From NCBI RefSeq assembly GCF_004366075.1, contig NZ_SODU01000003.1, positions 434,001 through 498,000 on the forward strand: a stretch of DNA of 64,000 nucleotides. Direction: 5' to 3'. The stretch comes from Kribbella pratensis. GTDB taxonomy: Bacteria; Actinomycetota; Actinomycetes; Propionibacteriales; Kribbellaceae. The notes under the pieces were generated by a model that worked only from the letters and a program-made list of their open reading frames with translations, searched no databases and had not been told where the DNA came from. Numbering within the stretch: the stretch's first letter is position 1; every line of letters starts with the position of its first letter. Positions 61,159 through 64,000 of the stretch are shown in pieces. Position numbers and translations under genes: made by a program.

Positions 61159-61923
61159 ATGTCCCGAAAGTTCGCCGCGTTCGTCGCGACCGGGGTGGCC
61201 CTGGCCGTCGTCGCCGGTTCGTTGCTGGTCCTGGCGCTCGGGCACGAACGGCAACCACGACCGGCCGCCGCCACCACGCAAACCACGACACCGAGCCCGA
61301 CGCCCACCGAGACACCGACGCTGAACGCACCGCCGTCGACACCGCGCAAACCGGCCCCGAACCCGACCGCAGCACTTGCCTCCGGCAACAAAAAGGTCCT
61401 GTTCCTCAGCTTCGACGACGGGCCGGACCCGTACTGGACGCCGAAGGTCCTGCAGGTCCTGAAGAAGTACGGCGCGCACGCGACGTTCTTCGAGCTCGGA
61501 TCGATGCAGACCGCGCACCCCGGGCTCCGCGAGCAGGTGCTTGCCGCCGGCCACACGATCGGCAGCCACTCGATCACGCACCCGCAGCTGACGGCGATCT
61601 CACCGGCGAAGCGGCACCACGAGATCTTCGACGGACCCGACTCGACCTGCTTCCGCCCGCCGTACGGCGCCTCGAACCCGAAGGTTCGCGCCGACATCAA
61701 GGCGGCCGGCATGGTCCAGGTGCTGTGGGACGTCGACCCGCGCGACTGGGCCCGCCCGGGAACGAACGCGATCGTGCACAACGTCCTCACCCACGCGCAC
61801 AACCACAACATCATCCTGATGCACGACGGCGGCGGCAACCGGGCCCAGACCGTCGCCGCGCTCGACAAGATCCTCCCGCTCCTGAAGGCCCAGGGCTACA
61901 CCTTCCCCGCGATGAACTGCTGA
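61159..61923 (+). CDS. Exported polysaccharide deacetylase (NodB-like)
   Basis: 254 residues from the ATG at 61159 with AAGGGGAAAG upstream. An N-terminal signal/anchor (FVATGVALAVVAGSLLVLAL) and a Pro/Thr linker precede the NodB domain: LFLSFDDGPDPYWTP with catalytic and metal Asp, HTIGSHSITHPQL with the metal His pair, CFRPPYGASNP, VLWDVDPRDW and IILMHDGGGNR. All five motifs are intact, unlike the other deacetylase in the window. Likely acts on peptidoglycan or another wall polymer. Confidence 0.92.
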   Translation: MSRKFAAFVATGVALAVVAGSLLVLALGHERQPRPAAATTQTTTPSPTPTETPTLNAPPSTPRKPAPNPTAALASGNKKVLFLSFDDGPDPYWTPKVLQVLKKYGAHATFFELGSMQTAHPGLREQVLAAGHTIGSHSITHPQLTAISPAKRHHEIFDGPDSTCFRPPYGASNPKVRADIKAAGMVQVLWDVDPRDWARPGTNAIVHNVLTHAHNHNIILMHDGGGNRAQTVAALDKILPLLKAQGYTFPAMNC

Positions 61924-61953
61924 CGCCGGGCGCTCCGGGACGCACACTGAGCC

Positions 61954-62925
61954 ATGGATGCTTCCCGGGAATTGTTCCGTCTGATCGGCGGGTACCAGGT
62001 GTCGCAGGCGATCTCCGTCGCCGCTCGCCTGCGGATCAGCGACGTACTGGCCACCGGTCCGATGTCCTTGGACGAGCTCGCCGCGGCGAGCGGGACCGAT
62101 ACACGAGCGCTGGCCCGGCTGATGCGGGCACTCACAGCCTTGGGCCTCTACACAGCCGACGGCGGGACCTTCGCGAACACCGAGCTCGGCGCGGCCTTGC
62201 GGGCCGATGCGCCGCGCTCGGCCGCCGGCTGGGCGCGCTTCATCGGCACGGGGTCGTACTGGCAGACGTACGCCGCCCTGGAGCAGAGCATCCGCACCGG
62301 TGACACGGCGTTCTCGATCCTGCACGGCGAACCGGTGTGGGAGTACCGCGCCAGGCATCCCGATGAACAGGACGCGTTCGACGCGGCCATGACGTCGATG
62401 GCTGATGCGGTATCCAGCGCTGTGGTCGCGGCGTACGACTTCAGCCGCTACGGCACCGTGGTGGACGTCGGGGGCGGGCACGGACGGTTGCTGCTCGGGA
62501 TCCTCGAGCGCTACCCGACGGTCAAGGGCGTGCTCTTCGACCAGACCGACGTGGTGGCGGGCGCTTCCGCCGATCGGTTTCAGGTGGTCGGAGGCGACTT
62601 CTTCGACAGCGTCCCGGGCGGTGACGCGCTGGTGCTGAAGTCGGTGATCCACGACTGGGCGGACGCCGAGTCGATCGCGATCCTCCGGAACTGCCGCCAG
62701 GCACTGCGCCCGGGCGGTCGCGTACTGCTCGTGGAGCAGTTGCTCGATCTGTCGCCCGATCCGGTGCGTACGGCGTTCTCCGACCTCAACATGCTGATCA
62801 TGACCGGCGGACGGGAGCGTACGACGGACGAGTACCGCACGCTGCTCGCCGCCGCCGGCCTCGAGCTCGTGGACACCGTCGCCACCGCGAGTCCTACGTT
62901 CGTGATCGAGGCCGCCGCGCGCTGA
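61954..62925 (+). CDS. O-methyltransferase with dimerisation domain
   Basis: 323 residues. The N-terminal winged-helix dimerisation domain (YQVSQAISVAARLRISDVLA, MSLDELAAASGTDTRALARL) precedes the methyltransferase core: TVVDVGGGHGRLLLGILERY (motif I), SVIHDWADAESIAILRNC (catalytic His-Asp region of plant/bacterial O-methyltransferases) and RVLLVEQLL. Typical of natural-product O-methyltransferases; substrate unknown. It starts 30 bp after the deacetylase. Confidence 0.9.
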   Translation: MDASRELFRLIGGYQVSQAISVAARLRISDVLATGPMSLDELAAASGTDTRALARLMRALTALGLYTADGGTFANTELGAALRADAPRSAAGWARFIGTGSYWQTYAALEQSIRTGDTAFSILHGEPVWEYRARHPDEQDAFDAAMTSMADAVSSAVVAAYDFSRYGTVVDVGGGHGRLLLGILERYPTVKGVLFDQTDVVAGASADRFQVVGGDFFDSVPGGDALVLKSVIHDWADAESIAILRNCRQALRPGGRVLLVEQLLDLSPDPVRTAFSDLNMLIMTGGRERTTDEYRTLLAAAGLELVDTVATASPTFVIEAAAR

Positions 62926-63039
62926 CGGCTGCGATCCGGAACCGAATCGGACTTCTTCCCGCACTTTCCCGGAACTCTCGCGCGATCTGCCGGAAACTGT
63001 CGGTGGGGTTCGGCACTATCTGTGACATGACCGGTACGA

Positions 63040-64000
63040 CGGTGTTGCTAACTCGCTAATAGTGTTACCTTCCTGCCATGGAAGTCAACACCGAGCTCGC
63101 TCGCGAGTACCTGCGGGTCAGCAAGGACAAGAGCGGCCGGCGTCGCTCCGTCGACGAGCAGCACGACGACAACCAGACCGCCGCGGATGAGCGCGGCTGG
63201 ACACTGGGCGACCCCTACGCCGACAACGACAAGTCGGCATCCAGGTACGCCCGGAAGATCCGCGAGGACTTCGGAAAACTCGTCGGCGACCTTGAAACCG
63301 GGAAGTTCGGCGCCCGGTATCTGATCCTGTGGGAAGGCTCGCGCGGCAGCCGCGAGATGGAGGAGTGGGTCCGGCTGATCAAGCTCTGCGAGCGGGCCGG
63401 CGTGCAGTTCTACATCACGTCAGAGGACCGGATCCTCGACCCGCGCAACGATCACGACTGGTCGGCGCTCATCAGCATGGGGCAGGCGTCCGAGGTCGAG
63501 TCACGCAAGACCAGCAAGCGCGCGCGCCGAACAACCGCGGCCAACGCCAGGGCCGGACGTCCTCACGGGATCTGCAATGACGGATACCTGCGTCAGTACG
63601 ACCCACAAACCGGCGATCTGGTTGCTCAGGTCATCGATCCCGACCGCTCCATGATCTTCGTTGCGCTCTTCGACTTGCTGCTGCAGTTGGTCCCCCTGAA
63701 GGAGATCGCGCGGCGCTTCGAGGCGAAGGGCTGGCTCAACAAGTCAGGTCGGCCGTTCCAGCCTGAGCACCTGCGCGCGCTCGCGAAGACCCACGCGTAC
63801 GCCGGGCTTCGCGTCCACACCCAAGGTCGGGAGGGTAGCCGGAGGGTCCTGAAGCCGGATCTCCTGGTGGAAGCGACCTGGCCCGGCATCGTCAGCAAGG
63901 AGCAGTTCTGGAAGGTGCAGGCGCTCCTCGACGCCCCGGAGCGGCGCACCACACGCGGCGGCAAGGCAACCCACCTCGTCTCGATGATCGGCAGGTGCGG
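63040..64000 (+). mobile_element. Inferred edge of an integrated element (recombinase end)
   Basis: The last ~950 bp carry a large serine recombinase and a visibly lower-GC leader than the rest of the window. Large serine integrases lie next to their attachment site, so the element probably begins between the O-methyltransferase stop (62925) and the recombinase start (63078) and extends past the window. No att pair can be shown because the other end is missing. Confidence 0.35.
63078..64000 (+). CDS. Large serine recombinase (3' end outside window)
   Basis: At least 307 residues. Resolvase catalytic domain: REYLRVSKDKSGRRRSVDEQ with the nucleophilic Ser at residue ~15, YLILWEGSRGSREMEEWVRL (the Arg-containing helix region), and the E-helix before residue ~140. 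The recombinase domain follows (VPLKEIARRFEAKGWLNKSG, IVSKEQFWKVQALLDAP) and the zinc-ribbon region begins at the window edge (IGRC). Of the phage or ICE integrase type. The ATG at 63078 has no strong ribosome-binding site; the leader TTGCTAACTCGCTAATAG is A/T-rich. Confidence 0.88.
   Translation, partial: MEVNTELAREYLRVSKDKSGRRRSVDEQHDDNQTAADERGWTLGDPYADNDKSASRYARKIREDFGKLVGDLETGKFGARYLILWEGSRGSREMEEWVRLIKLCERAGVQFYITSEDRILDPRNDHDWSALISMGQASEVESRKTSKRARRTTAANARAGRPHGICNDGYLRQYDPQTGDLVAQVIDPDRSMIFVALFDLLLQLVPLKEIARRFEAKGWLNKSGRPFQPEHLRALAKTHAYAGLRVHTQGREGSRRVLKPDLLVEATWPGIVSKEQFWKVQALLDAPERRTTRGGKATHLVSMIGRC

Noticed and set aside
63000..63077. A palindromic attachment site before the recombinase
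   Set aside because: Only the GGTA/TACC ends and a GCTAA repeat are visible; the centre is not symmetrical and the partner site is out of the window.

Overview
The window is high-GC DNA with many GTG starts, short intergenic gaps, ATGA/GTGA overlaps and probable leaderless starts (a TANNNT -10 box 6-8 nt before the start codon). Together with mycothiol genes (mshB and a mycothiol-dependent isomerase-type protein), an actinobacterial-type dapD, a DUF5302 protein and a mycobacterial Sdh1-type succinate dehydrogenase, this points to an actinobacterium. Gene content and style resemble Kribbella or a related member of the Nocardioidales. That placement is an inference and no database was searched. 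No rRNA, tRNA or CRISPR array was seen.

Layout. 1-2.8 kb: dapE (cut by the window edge), a double-VOC protein, a CGNR regulator and a mycothiol-dependent isomerase-like protein. 2.85-11.0 kb: a carbohydrate locus with a secreted DUF4185 protein, divergent from an operon of SIS sugar-phosphate isomerase, PfkB sugar kinase and LacI regulator, followed by a convergent GH92 mannosidase. Two matching LacI-type operators sit just after the -10 boxes of the two divergent promoters. 11.0-12.5 kb: a long inverted repeat, a decayed DUF3800 gene and an epimerase. 12.5-22.6 kb: a phosphotransferase, dapD, a cell-wall lytic-type protein, fdxA (its 3' end triplicated), an Rv0428c-like GNAT, an MFS exporter, a lone PemK/MazF-like toxin, a VanW protein, a flavin reductase, mshB and a tiny LuxR-type regulator. 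The co-location of mshB, fdxA, dapD and dapE resembles the mycobacterial neighbourhood.

22.7-28.9 kb: a complete dipeptide/oligopeptide ABC importer (two permeases, two ATPases, lipoprotein). 29.0-30.1 kb: a NUDIX hydrolase and an uncharacterised 210-residue protein. 30.1-33.9 kb: an iron-box-like site, a small coupled ORF and sdhC-sdhA-sdhB, ended by two strong hairpins. 34.1-45.8 kb: UbiB-family kinase, MFS transporter, secreted DUF4091 glycosidase-like protein, pterin dehydratase, secreted BNR-type protein, acyltransferase-domain protein, lipoprotein polysaccharide deacetylase, DedA protein and cytochrome P450. 45.8-50.7 kb: a large LuxR-type ATPase regulator in tandem with the P450, a divergent methyltransferase, an ArsR-SRPBCC pair with a clear palindromic operator, and DUF5302.

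50.9-62.9 kb: LysE exporter, a second phosphotransferase, a methyltransferase, an ABC-2 exporter (ATPase plus two permeases) divergent from a WYL regulator, a small VOC protein, a stand-alone methionine aminopeptidase divergent from a tiny XRE regulator with an inverted-repeat site between them, ychF, GNAT, DUF817, a second polysaccharide deacetylase and an O-methyltransferase. From 63.08 kb a large serine recombinase runs off the end, probably marking the start of an integrated element.

Most of the window is ordinary chromosomal core and accessory material. The parts most worth following up are the LacI-controlled isomerase/kinase/DUF4185/GH92 locus, the fdxA tail triplication where dapC might be expected, the map-XRE pair, the iron-box-like site before sdh, and the recombinase edge.
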